From NCBI GenBank assembly GCA_910585555.1, contig CAJUFU010000006.1, positions 13,036 through 77,035 on the forward strand: DNA of 64,000 nt. The letters run 5' to 3'. Below, piece by piece: positions 43,342 to 51,426 of the stretch. Both the position numbers and the translations under genes were made by a program. Source of the DNA: an uncultured Lachnospiraceae bacterium. Its GTDB lineage: Bacteria; Bacillota; Clostridia; Lachnospirales; Lachnospiraceae. The notes under the pieces were generated by a model that worked only from the letters and a program-made list of their open reading frames with translations, was not told where the DNA came from and ran no database searches. How positions within the stretch are numbered: position 1 is the stretch's first letter; every line of letters begins with the position of its first letter.

Positions 43342-44670
43342 ATGAAGAAGAAAATGGTATCAGTGCTATTGACAGGAGCTGTGCTCACATCCATGCTCAC
43401 AGGCTGCGGCGGTCAGGAGGAAAAGGCGCCGGCCCAGCAGACCCAGGAAGAAGTACAGCCAAAAGAAGAGGCATCTAAGGAAAGTATCGATATCTCTGCT
43501 ACAGAGACCTCTGAGGAGACGGTGGAGATTACCTACGCCAATTTCAATGCATCCGGAGGAAATGAGGAGACATTGGATAAGATGTATGCGGCATTTCAGG
43601 AAGAGTATCCTAATATTACGGTAAATATCGAGACCATCGGATATGATGATTATTTTACACAGATGCAGACCAGAGTGGCAGGCGGAACGGCGCCCGACTG
43701 TTATGAGCTGAATATAGAAAATTTTGCGGCATATGCCAATAAGGGTGTTCTGGCGGAGCTGACGGGCATTGATGTGAGCGGATACAATGCCACCGCATTG
43801 TCTGCATTCCAGGTAGACGGTAAGCAGTATGGTGTGCCGGGGAACTTTTCCAATGTGGTACTGATTTACAATAAGGATTTGTTTGACCAGGCAGGGGTTT
43901 CTTATCCGGACGATACTTGGACATGGGATGAGGCCATGGAAGCCTGTGAGAAGATCAGCGCCCTGGGAGATGATATTTACGGCATTTATCAGCCCATCAC
44001 TTTCAATGAATTCTTTAAGGTGGCGGCGCAGTACGGCGGCGGTGTGCTCAATGCGGATAAGACAGAATTTACCATCAATTCCCCGGAGAATGTGCAGGCG
44101 GCACAAATGATGATTAGTAAGATTGTGGACACCAATGTACAGCCCACAGAGTCTCAGATGGGCGGTATGGGAGACTGGGATTTGTTCGAGAGCGGCAGGC
44201 TGGGAATGATTCCTACCGGCATCTGGGCGTTCGGCGCTTTTACAGACGCGTGCGAATTTAACTGGGATATCTGTGTAGAGCCGGGCGGTACACAGAAAGC
44301 CACACACTTTTTCAGCAATGCCCTTGTAGTGAATGCGGACAGCGCCAAGAAAGAGGCGGCTGCTGCCTGGATTAACTGGCTGGCTTCCAGCGATGCGGCG
44401 GCTAAGATGCGTATAGAGGCAGGCTGGGATCTGCCGGCGATCAGTGATGAAACTGTTCTTGTGGGATATTTGGAAATCACACCGCCGGAAAACAGACAGG
44501 CAGTGTTTGATTCCCTTGATCATCTTGCGGTAGCTCCAATCATTGAAGACTATTCTCTGATGGCTGACATTATTACAGACAAATTATCCCGGGCGGCCAG
44601 CGGGGAATTAACAGTGGAGGAAGCATTGAACCAGGCGCAGGAGGAGTGCAGTGCACAGATTAAGCTGTAA
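43342..44670 (+). CDS. Extracellular sugar-binding lipoprotein (CUT1)
   Basis: The 442-residue binding protein starts with a lipoprotein signal (MKKKMVSVLLTGAVLTSML, lipobox LTGC) and a Gln/Glu-rich linker. The type 1 binding domain follows (ITYANFNASGGNEETLDKMYAAFQEE, NITVNIETIGYDDYF, WAFGAFTDACEFNWDI). It supplies the two permeases downstream. AAAGGATGAG lies before the ATG. Flanking GH31 genes suggest an alpha-linked oligosaccharide as ligand, which is inference. Confidence 0.92.
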   Translation: MKKKMVSVLLTGAVLTSMLTGCGGQEEKAPAQQTQEEVQPKEEASKESIDISATETSEETVEITYANFNASGGNEETLDKMYAAFQEEYPNITVNIETIGYDDYFTQMQTRVAGGTAPDCYELNIENFAAYANKGVLAELTGIDVSGYNATALSAFQVDGKQYGVPGNFSNVVLIYNKDLFDQAGVSYPDDTWTWDEAMEACEKISALGDDIYGIYQPITFNEFFKVAAQYGGGVLNADKTEFTINSPENVQAAQMMISKIVDTNVQPTESQMGGMGDWDLFESGRLGMIPTGIWAFGAFTDACEFNWDICVEPGGTQKATHFFSNALVVNADSAKKEAAAAWINWLASSDAAAKMRIEAGWDLPAISDETVLVGYLEITPPENRQAVFDSLDHLAVAPIIEDYSLMADIITDKLSRAASGELTVEEALNQAQEECSAQIKL

Positions 44671-44748
44671 GGTGCGTGTGAGAAGAACTTCTAAAGACGA
44701 CCTGCCATGGGACGGAACGTCAAGAGGTTTTAGGAGCTGTTCGTTAAC

Positions 44749-45672
44749 GTGGAAATGGGGGTAAGAGTGAAAAATATAAAGAAAAGAAAATTGACAATAC
44801 AGGCAGTCCCCTTTATGCTGCCCAGTGTGCTTGGCATGGTCATATTCAGTTTTCTGCCAATCGTGATATCTATTTTGATCAGTTTGACTGACTGGAACGG
44901 ACTGGATAAGCTGAATGCACAGACGCTGAAAGAATGTATGGTAGGGTTTAGCAATTACATTGCAATACTGAAAAGCTCAGAATTCTGGAATGTGCTGTGG
45001 CACACGGTGTACTATATTATTCTGTATATTCCGCTTGTGTTGGTGATGTCGCTTTTCATTGCGTCTATTTTGAATAGAAACATGAAGGGCATCGGCATTT
45101 TCCGGATACTGTACTATATTCCGGTCTTGACTTCCTGGGTGGCGGCCAGCCTGATCTGGAAATGGGTTTTAAGCCCCCAGTACGGCGTCATCAATCAATT
45201 GCTGGGATATATCGGCATCACAGGCCCAAACTGGCTCACAGATAAGGTTTGGGCGATGCCCGCCATCGTGCTTGCTTCTGTCTGGAAAGATATGGGGTTT
45301 TATGGGTTGTTTCTCCTTTCCGGGCTGAAAGCAATCGATATAGGATATTATGAAGCCTCAAGGGTAGACGGTGCGGGTAAGGTAAGGCAGTTTTTCTCCA
45401 TCACACTGCCTCTGCTGACGCCCTCCCTGTTCTTCTGTATTATTATGGCGTTGATCAATGCATTCCAACTGTTCCCGCAGGTACAGATTATGACGGAAGG
45501 CGGGCCGAACGGCGCTACACAGGTGATGGTGGAACGGATTTATACGTATGGATTTAAGTACTTTAAGATGGGATATGCGGCAGCGTATTCGTGGATACTT
45601 TTTGTTATCATATTTGCGCTGACATTGGTACAGATGAAACTGCAGAAGAGGTGGGTGTATTATGAATCATAA
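44749..45672 (+). CDS. Carbohydrate ABC transporter permease (MalF/UgpA type, CUT1)
   Basis: The membrane subunit has six predicted helices (first AVPFMLPSVLGMVIFSFLP), and the cytoplasmic EAA loop reads EASRVDGAGKVRQFFSITLP near residue 205. The start is uncertain: GTG at 44749 has AGGAG at a long 12-nt spacing, while GTG at 44767 has a GGGGG site close by. Both give a normal protein of about 300 residues. It overlaps the next permease by 11 bp. No ATPase gene is present in the locus. Confidence 0.88.
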   Translation: MEMGVRVKNIKKRKLTIQAVPFMLPSVLGMVIFSFLPIVISILISLTDWNGLDKLNAQTLKECMVGFSNYIAILKSSEFWNVLWHTVYYIILYIPLVLVMSLFIASILNRNMKGIGIFRILYYIPVLTSWVAASLIWKWVLSPQYGVINQLLGYIGITGPNWLTDKVWAMPAIVLASVWKDMGFYGLFLLSGLKAIDIGYYEASRVDGAGKVRQFFSITLPLLTPSLFFCIIMALINAFQLFPQVQIMTEGGPNGATQVMVERIYTYGFKYFKMGYAAAYSWILFVIIFALTLVQMKLQKRWVYYES

Positions 45673-46498
45673 TGAAAAGAAAAAGATCTGGCAGGAGATG
45701 GGTTCGTATTTGACGGCAGTTTTCATCGGTGTGATTGTGATGATTCCATTTTTGTGGATGCTGTCTACTTCCTTCAAAAGTAAAGGAGCGCTGATGCAGA
45801 TTCCGGTGCAGTGGATTCCCAAGGAGCCCTCACTTGATGCTTACCGGACAGTGTTCTCCAGATTCCCGCTGCTTCGGGCAATCGGCAACAGCTTTTTGAT
45901 TACTGGAAGTTATACGGTGGTAACGATTTTATCCGCATCCATGGCGGCATTTGCCATTACGAAGATTAAATTCCCATGGGCGGAGAGTATATTCAAGCTT
46001 TATCTGGCATCCATGATGATTCCCACGCAGGTAACCTTGATTCCGCTTTTTGTGATCATGAATAAATTGGGGCTGATCAATACCTATCCGAGCGTGATAC
46101 TGCCCTCTTTGTTCCGGGCCTTTGCCGTGTTTATGCTGGTGCAGCAGATGCGGTCCATCCCCAATGATTTCATGGAGGCGGCACGGATTGACGGGGCGGG
46201 CATTTTCAGGATTTATGGCAGGGTGATTATGCCGTTAACGAGGTCGGCGATCGCTACGTTGACAGTGACTACATTTATGGAGAGCTGGAATGATTATCTC
46301 TGGCCGCTCTTAATGCTGTCCGATAAGAACAAAATGACGCTGACTTTGGCGCTAAACAGCTTGAATGGGCAGTATGGTACAGAGTATAATCTGCTTATGG
46401 CAGGTAGTTTGATTTCCATGGTTCCGATCATTATTATTTATGCCTGTGCGCAAAGATATTTTAAATCTGGTCTTATGTCCGGTGGAGTGAAAGGATAA
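45662..46498 (+). CDS. Carbohydrate ABC transporter permease (MalG type, CUT1)
   Basis: The 278-residue partner permease has the MalG pattern: first helix YLTAVFIGVIVMIPFLWMLS, then STSFKSKGALMQIPVQWIP, and EAA loop EAARIDGAGIFRIYGRVIMP near residue 175. NDYLWPLLML follows, and it ends in the short C-terminal tail. Overlap with the upstream permease implies coupled translation. The second GH31 gene starts 9 bp downstream. Confidence 0.9.
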   Translation: MNHNEKKKIWQEMGSYLTAVFIGVIVMIPFLWMLSTSFKSKGALMQIPVQWIPKEPSLDAYRTVFSRFPLLRAIGNSFLITGSYTVVTILSASMAAFAITKIKFPWAESIFKLYLASMMIPTQVTLIPLFVIMNKLGLINTYPSVILPSLFRAFAVFMLVQQMRSIPNDFMEAARIDGAGIFRIYGRVIMPLTRSAIATLTVTTFMESWNDYLWPLLMLSDKNKMTLTLALNSLNGQYGTEYNLLMAGSLISMVPIIIIYACAQRYFKSGLMSGGVKG

Positions 46499-46506
46499 AT
46501 GTAATT

Positions 46507-48495
46507 ATGATAAGACGATATGTTTTTGGAAGTCCTATTGAGACAGACGCGGTACTCTGTAAGCCGGAGGCGGCAGTATGGCAGGAAGGAAGGCTGCTTT
46601 TACGTGACAATGTATTTTGCTGCGGGCTGAAAGAGGATGAGATTGTGTATGGCCTCGGACAGAATGTGAGAGGCATCAATAAAAGAGGATGGATTTATGA
46701 GAGCAATTGTACGGATGACCCGCAGCACACAGAGTGTAAGACATCCTTGTATGGGGCTCATAATTTCCTGATTCTGGACGGGGAGAAAAAGTGTGGCATT
46801 TTCGTGGATACACCTGCAAAAGTTACTTTTGATATAGGGTATACCGATTATGAGCAGATGCGTATTGCGCCTGCCACCCCGGATTTTGAATTCTATTTGA
46901 TAGAGGAGGAGAGCCTGGACGGCGTGGTTTCCACATTCAGGAAACTCATTGGCAGAAGCTTTATTCCGCCGTTGTGGGCCTTTGGTTATGGACAGAGCAG
47001 GTGGGGATATGATTCCGCGGAAGGGGTCAGGCAGGTAGCGGCAGGGTATCGTGATAAGCATCTTCCCATAGACAGCATTTATCTGGATATCGATTATATG
47101 GAGCGGTATAAGGATTTTACGATCAATGAGGATACCTTTCCTGACTTTGACAGACTGATAGGCCAGATGAAAGAACAGGGCATCCATCTTGTGCCGATCA
47201 TCGACGGCGGTGTGAAGAAAGAAGACGGGTACGATGTGTATGAGGAGGGCAAGGCAGGAGGGTACTTTTGCAAAGATGCCGACGGAGAGGATTTTGTGAT
47301 CGGTGTATGGCCGGGTAAGAGCTGCTTACCGGATATGTTGAACGAGGAGGCGGGCAGTTGGTTTGCACATAAATACAAGATTTTGCTGGACAAGGGGATT
47401 GACGGGTTCTGGAATGATATGAACGAACCGGCTATCTTCTATTCGGAGAAGGGTCTGCGGGAGGTTTTCGAAAAGATAGATGAGTATCGCACGCAAAATC
47501 TGGACGTTGATACCTTCTTTGCCTTTCAAAATATGGTGGCGGATATTTCCAGCAGCCCAAAAGACTATGGGGCTTTTTATCACAATTATAAGGGGAAAAG
47601 GTACTGCCACAAAGAGGTACATAATCTCTTTGGCTATTACATGACCAGAAGAGCTTCGGAGGCTTTTGAAGAATTGTCGCCAAAGAAAAGAATTCTGCTG
47701 TTTTCCAGGGCGTCCTGTATCGGGATGCACCGGTATGGCGGCGTATGGCAGGGGGATAATAGTTCCTGGTGGTCACATCTGCTTATGAATATCCGCATGA
47801 TGCCCTCCTTAAATATGTGCGGTTTCCTTTATACAGGAGCCGATTTGGGAGGATTCGGGGACAACACGACGGAGGATTTATTAATCCGCTGGCTTTCCTT
47901 TGGGGTGTTTACGCCGCTTATGCGCAACCATTCTATCAGAGGAACCAGGATGCAGGAGGCGTATCGTTTCCGGAGTATGCACCTGATGCGGGATGTGATC
48001 GGCGTGCGCTATAAGCTGCTTCCCTATCTCTACAGCGAATATATGAAAGCGGCGCTTAGAGACGAGATGATGTTTCGGCCCTTAGGATTTGTTTATGGGA
48101 AGGATAAACTGGCAAGGCGTGTGGAAGACCAGCTTATGCTGGGGACCAGCATTATGATAGCGCCCGTATATGAGCAGAACGCCGAAGGAAGGACCGTGTA
48201 CTTCCCGGAGCCTATGAAGTTAATCAGGTTCCATGGGGGCGAGATACAAGAGGAGGGAGTATATCCGAAGGGATTTGCTTATGTGGAAATGCCGCTGGGA
48301 GATGTCTGCGTCTTTCTGAAAGAAAACCGTATCCTGCCTTTGAGTAAGGGCGGAGAGAATGTGGAAGAGGTGGATTTTGAGGATTTAACATTATACTGCT
48401 TTGGAGAGAAGGTGCAGCCCTATGAGTATTATAGGGATGACGGCGAGAGCAGGGTATATGATTTAAAAAGCGGGATTAGGATTTTAACAGTATAG
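46507..48495 (+). CDS. GH31 family alpha-glucosidase (second copy)
   Basis: The 662-residue enzyme shows YGLGQNVRGINKRGW in the N-terminal domain, FGYGQSRWGYDSAEGVRQV, and DSIYLDIDYMERYKDFTIN. The nucleophile region is GIDGFWNDMNEPAIF (Asp near residue 302), and the acid/base region is WQGDNSSWWSHLLMNIRMM. The MNEP pattern is that of typical alpha-glucosidases and differs from the KTDGGE of the first copy, so the two probably cut different linkages. No signal peptide is seen. It ends the locus before a strong terminator. Confidence 0.9.
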   Translation: MIRRYVFGSPIETDAVLCKPEAAVWQEGRLLLRDNVFCCGLKEDEIVYGLGQNVRGINKRGWIYESNCTDDPQHTECKTSLYGAHNFLILDGEKKCGIFVDTPAKVTFDIGYTDYEQMRIAPATPDFEFYLIEEESLDGVVSTFRKLIGRSFIPPLWAFGYGQSRWGYDSAEGVRQVAAGYRDKHLPIDSIYLDIDYMERYKDFTINEDTFPDFDRLIGQMKEQGIHLVPIIDGGVKKEDGYDVYEEGKAGGYFCKDADGEDFVIGVWPGKSCLPDMLNEEAGSWFAHKYKILLDKGIDGFWNDMNEPAIFYSEKGLREVFEKIDEYRTQNLDVDTFFAFQNMVADISSSPKDYGAFYHNYKGKRYCHKEVHNLFGYYMTRRASEAFEELSPKKRILLFSRASCIGMHRYGGVWQGDNSSWWSHLLMNIRMMPSLNMCGFLYTGADLGGFGDNTTEDLLIRWLSFGVFTPLMRNHSIRGTRMQEAYRFRSMHLMRDVIGVRYKLLPYLYSEYMKAALRDEMMFRPLGFVYGKDKLARRVEDQLMLGTSIMIAPVYEQNAEGRTVYFPEPMKLIRFHGGEIQEEGVYPKGFAYVEMPLGDVCVFLKENRILPLSKGGENVEEVDFEDLTLYCFGEKVQPYEYYRDDGESRVYDLKSGIRILTV

Positions 48496-48507
48496 GATGG
48501 TCAGAAG

Positions 48508-48545
48508 TTCCACAGCCTTTGCAGCATAAGGGCTGTGGAATTTTT
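48508..48545 (+). terminator. Terminator of the GH31/CUT1 locus
   Basis: A perfect 10-bp stem TTCCACAGCC / GGCTGTGGAA (48508-48517 and 48531-48540) followed by TTTTT. The next 230 bp to the regulator gene hold only a TATAAT at 48635-48640 without a clear -35 box. Confidence 0.92.
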
Positions 48546-48775
48546 GTGTCGTGTTATGTCTATAAGCGTTTTCTCTAACTGTCTTGCTGTCAATGTAATA
48601 CAGCGATTTGAGCTTAATCTTGAAATTGATATCGTATAATAGTATATTGAAAGAATGAAAAGATGACACGAAGGAAAAGAAACTGGTATATAGTAAACGG
48701 CATAACAGAGAATAGGAGAGGGTATAACAAGATAAAGGGGATGCGGAGGCTATATGTTGATGGGGAAGGAGAATT

Positions 48776-50395
48776 ATGCTAAAAGTATTAATCGCAGATG
48801 ATGAGATAAAGGTAAGCGAGCTGATTCAGTGTCTGATTGACTGGGACAAACTGGGGATGGAAGTCATAGGGACGGTGAACGACGGGGTTGAGGCCTACGA
48901 GTTGATTTTGGAGAAGCATCCCGATATCGTAATCACCGATATCAGGATGCCGGGCATGGATGGCATCGAGCTTGTGGAGAAGGTATTGGGGAACGTGGAA
49001 TCCGACAGAAAGGTGTTTTTTGTGATCATCAGCGGATACAGCCAGTTCGAGTATGCCCAGCAGGCAGTGAAGCTTGGTGTGGAGGATTATCTGTTAAAAC
49101 CCATCAAAAAGAAGGAACTGGAAGCGGTCTTACACAAGATATTGGGCAAATACAGCGAAACGGCCAATGCGCTGGAGGAAAAGGAAGATTTGCAAAACCG
49201 CCTGCAGAGGACCCAGCAAAAGATTAAGAACAGCTTCTTGTCGGAGCTGGTGGACAATCACAGGCAGGCCATATTAAAGCTGGACAGAGAAGAAATCTAT
49301 CAGGAATTTGAGTGCCGGTTTCCGGGGGAATATTTTACCCATGTGGTAGTGCATCTGTTTCTGAATACCGTGGTGGAGAACGAAGAAGATTACGGCTTTC
49401 TGCTCCCGAAGATTCAGAAGATGATAAAAGAGCGGATGGAAAAGTATTGCTCGGAGTGGATGAGTATCATTCATGACGAGGAAGTGGTATGTCTGTTCAA
49501 TTCGGTGGAAGACAAGCGGGAAGATTTTATTCGTCAACTCTATAGGCTGAAAGTGGACATATCCAATATCAAGGCGCTTTTTCCCAGATATAAGGTGGCC
49601 ATCGGTGTTGGCAGGACTGTGGAGGGATTGGAACAGTATCAGGACAGTATCGGTTCGGCCAAGGCGGCTATCCGTAACCGGTTCGGCAGGAAAGAAGAAT
49701 TCCTGTTAGAGGAAGAAGAGCGGGCAGGGGTAGAAAGCGAAGTGCCGGCGATTGTGTCCGCCTCGGCCAAGCGGGATTTATTAAAAAGCATCGAGCTGGT
49801 AGACACAGAGTCTTTTCTGAGGATTCTTAGAGAGATGAAAAGGGATTTGTCTGCCCATTTACAGAATGGGGAACTGGTCTATGGCGTATATCGTGAACTT
49901 GTTACCATTTTCATCATGGGGATGAACAGCTGGTACGATTCGGAGGTAAAGGCAGCGCCCTGGGAATTGATGCGGGGGTATCAGCAGTTGTATGGGTTTG
50001 AAGAGGTTTTTGATTGGCTGATCGATAATTGCCGCAAGATCATGGAACGGTATGAGGAGACACAGAAGAATCAGGAAGCCAGGCCGATTCGGCTGGCGAA
50101 GCAGTATATCAACGAGAACTATAACAAAGCCATCAGTCTGGAGAGCGTGAGCAATCATATTGGGTTTAACCCGGCGTATTTTTCCAGTATGTTTAAGAAA
50201 GCCACGGGACAGAACTTTATGGAATATGTGATAGAGATCAGGATTTTGAATGCCAGGAATCTTTTAGTGCAGACGAATCAGGATGTGGCGGAGATTGCGG
50301 CGAAGGTGGGATATACAGATTTGAAATATTTTTCCCGTATTTTTAAAAAGATGACGAATCTTACGCCATCAGAGTACAGGAGATTATACAGTTGA
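48776..50395 (+). CDS. YesN-type response regulator with AraC DNA-binding domain
   Basis: The 539-residue regulator has an N-terminal receiver domain (LIADDEIKVSELI, phospho-acceptor Asp55 in IVITDIRMPGMDG, and EDYLLKPIKKKE with the conserved Lys). A long helical middle follows (residues 125-430), then a C-terminal AraC/XylS domain (NENYNKAISLESVSNHIGFN, FSSMFKKATGQNFMEYV, VAEIAAKVGYTDLKYFSRIFKK). It should activate sugar-uptake genes when phosphorylated by the YesM-type kinase whose start overlaps its stop by 4 bp. The mglBAC-like genes downstream are the likely targets. Confidence 0.93.
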   Translation: MLKVLIADDEIKVSELIQCLIDWDKLGMEVIGTVNDGVEAYELILEKHPDIVITDIRMPGMDGIELVEKVLGNVESDRKVFFVIISGYSQFEYAQQAVKLGVEDYLLKPIKKKELEAVLHKILGKYSETANALEEKEDLQNRLQRTQQKIKNSFLSELVDNHRQAILKLDREEIYQEFECRFPGEYFTHVVVHLFLNTVVENEEDYGFLLPKIQKMIKERMEKYCSEWMSIIHDEEVVCLFNSVEDKREDFIRQLYRLKVDISNIKALFPRYKVAIGVGRTVEGLEQYQDSIGSAKAAIRNRFGRKEEFLLEEEERAGVESEVPAIVSASAKRDLLKSIELVDTESFLRILREMKRDLSAHLQNGELVYGVYRELVTIFIMGMNSWYDSEVKAAPWELMRGYQQLYGFEEVFDWLIDNCRKIMERYEETQKNQEARPIRLAKQYINENYNKAISLESVSNHIGFNPAYFSSMFKKATGQNFMEYVIEIRILNARNLLVQTNQDVAEIAAKVGYTDLKYFSRIFKKMTNLTPSEYRRLYS

Positions 50396-51423
50396 TGAAA
50401 AAGAAACATTATTTTACGAAGGTAAAACTATTTTGTTTTCTGCAGCTATTTTTTGCAACGATGGCAATTGCCGGGAGCATTATCTTGTTTTACAGAGGAT
50501 GGAAGACAGAAACGGCGGTAAAAGTGCTTACGGCGGCAGGCGTGGTTCTCTTTGCGGCGGTGGAGATCTGGGCTCTGTGCCGGCTTCTTAAGGAAGAAAG
50601 ATATTATAGGGATTTGTGCGACAGGTTTTCGGAAGGGAAGATCTATCAGGAATTTGTGGACCATATCGGTATGCTTTTTAAGAAGCTTGCTCCGGCGGTG
50701 GAACGGTTGGATGGGCTGTTGGAGCGGCAGAATATTATACAGCTGTCCACCAAGCAGGCAGAGTTTCTGGCACTGCAGAACCAGATCAATCCGCATTTTC
50801 TCTATAATACGCTGGAGGCCATCCGAGGAGATGCGCTGAGCGCCGGCATGGATAATATCGCAGACATCACGGAGGCTTTGTCCGTGTTTTTTCGTTATAC
50901 CATTACGGAGACTAATAATCTGGTCACAATCGGGGAAGAACTGGATAATGTGGAGAACTATTTTAAGATACAGCAGTACCGGTTTGGAGAGAAATTGTCC
51001 ATTGATGTGAGAATCTGTGACGAGGAAGAAAATATTCTGCAGATGCAGTGCCCCAAGCTTTCTTTGCAGCCTGTGATTGAGAACGCGATTTTCCATGGGC
51101 TGGAGCGGAAGCGGGAAAAGGGACGAATCAGCCTGATGTTGGAAATCGTGGATGAAGATTTGCATATCAGCATCAGTGATAATGGGATTGGGATTGAGGA
51201 AAGGAAACTTGCCAAACTCAATGAACGTCTGGAACGGGTTTCCGTTGGCTATATTGTGGAAGACGGAAAAGGGGAAAGGGGCGGCATCGCACTGAAAAAT
51301 GTGTGCCGGCGCATTAAGCTTCTGTTTGGGGAGAAATACGGCCTGCATGTGGACAGCATCATAGGGATTGGCACAAAGGTGACGTTAGTGCTCCCGGTTT
51401 TGTATAAAAAAGATAAGGTTTAG
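50392..51423 (+). CDS. YesM-type sensor histidine kinase without an extracellular sensor domain
   Basis: The 343-residue kinase has two N-terminal membrane helices (about 11-33 and 42-62) joined by only about eight residues, so there is no extracellular sensing domain, unlike ordinary YesM proteins with a large dCACHE region. The HisK box NQINPHFLYNTLE has His134, the N box is PVIENAIFHG (227-236) and the G1 box is SDNGIGIEE (261-269). It overlaps the response regulator by 4 bp and is followed 3 bp later by a degenerate ABC-ATPase gene. The stimulus must come through the membrane segments or a partner; the dead ABC protein is the obvious candidate. Confidence 0.92.
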   Translation: MMKKKHYFTKVKLFCFLQLFFATMAIAGSIILFYRGWKTETAVKVLTAAGVVLFAAVEIWALCRLLKEERYYRDLCDRFSEGKIYQEFVDHIGMLFKKLAPAVERLDGLLERQNIIQLSTKQAEFLALQNQINPHFLYNTLEAIRGDALSAGMDNIADITEALSVFFRYTITETNNLVTIGEELDNVENYFKIQQYRFGEKLSIDVRICDEEENILQMQCPKLSLQPVIENAIFHGLERKREKGRISLMLEIVDEDLHISISDNGIGIEERKLAKLNERLERVSVGYIVEDGKGERGGIALKNVCRRIKLLFGEKYGLHVDSIIGIGTKVTLVLPVLYKKDKV

Positions 51424-51426
51424 GGA

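Noticed and set aside
43366..44523. 385-codon minus-strand frame across the sugar-binding protein gene
   Set aside because: Antisense shadow of a clear lipoprotein gene; Cys/His/Arg-rich composition is not protein-like.
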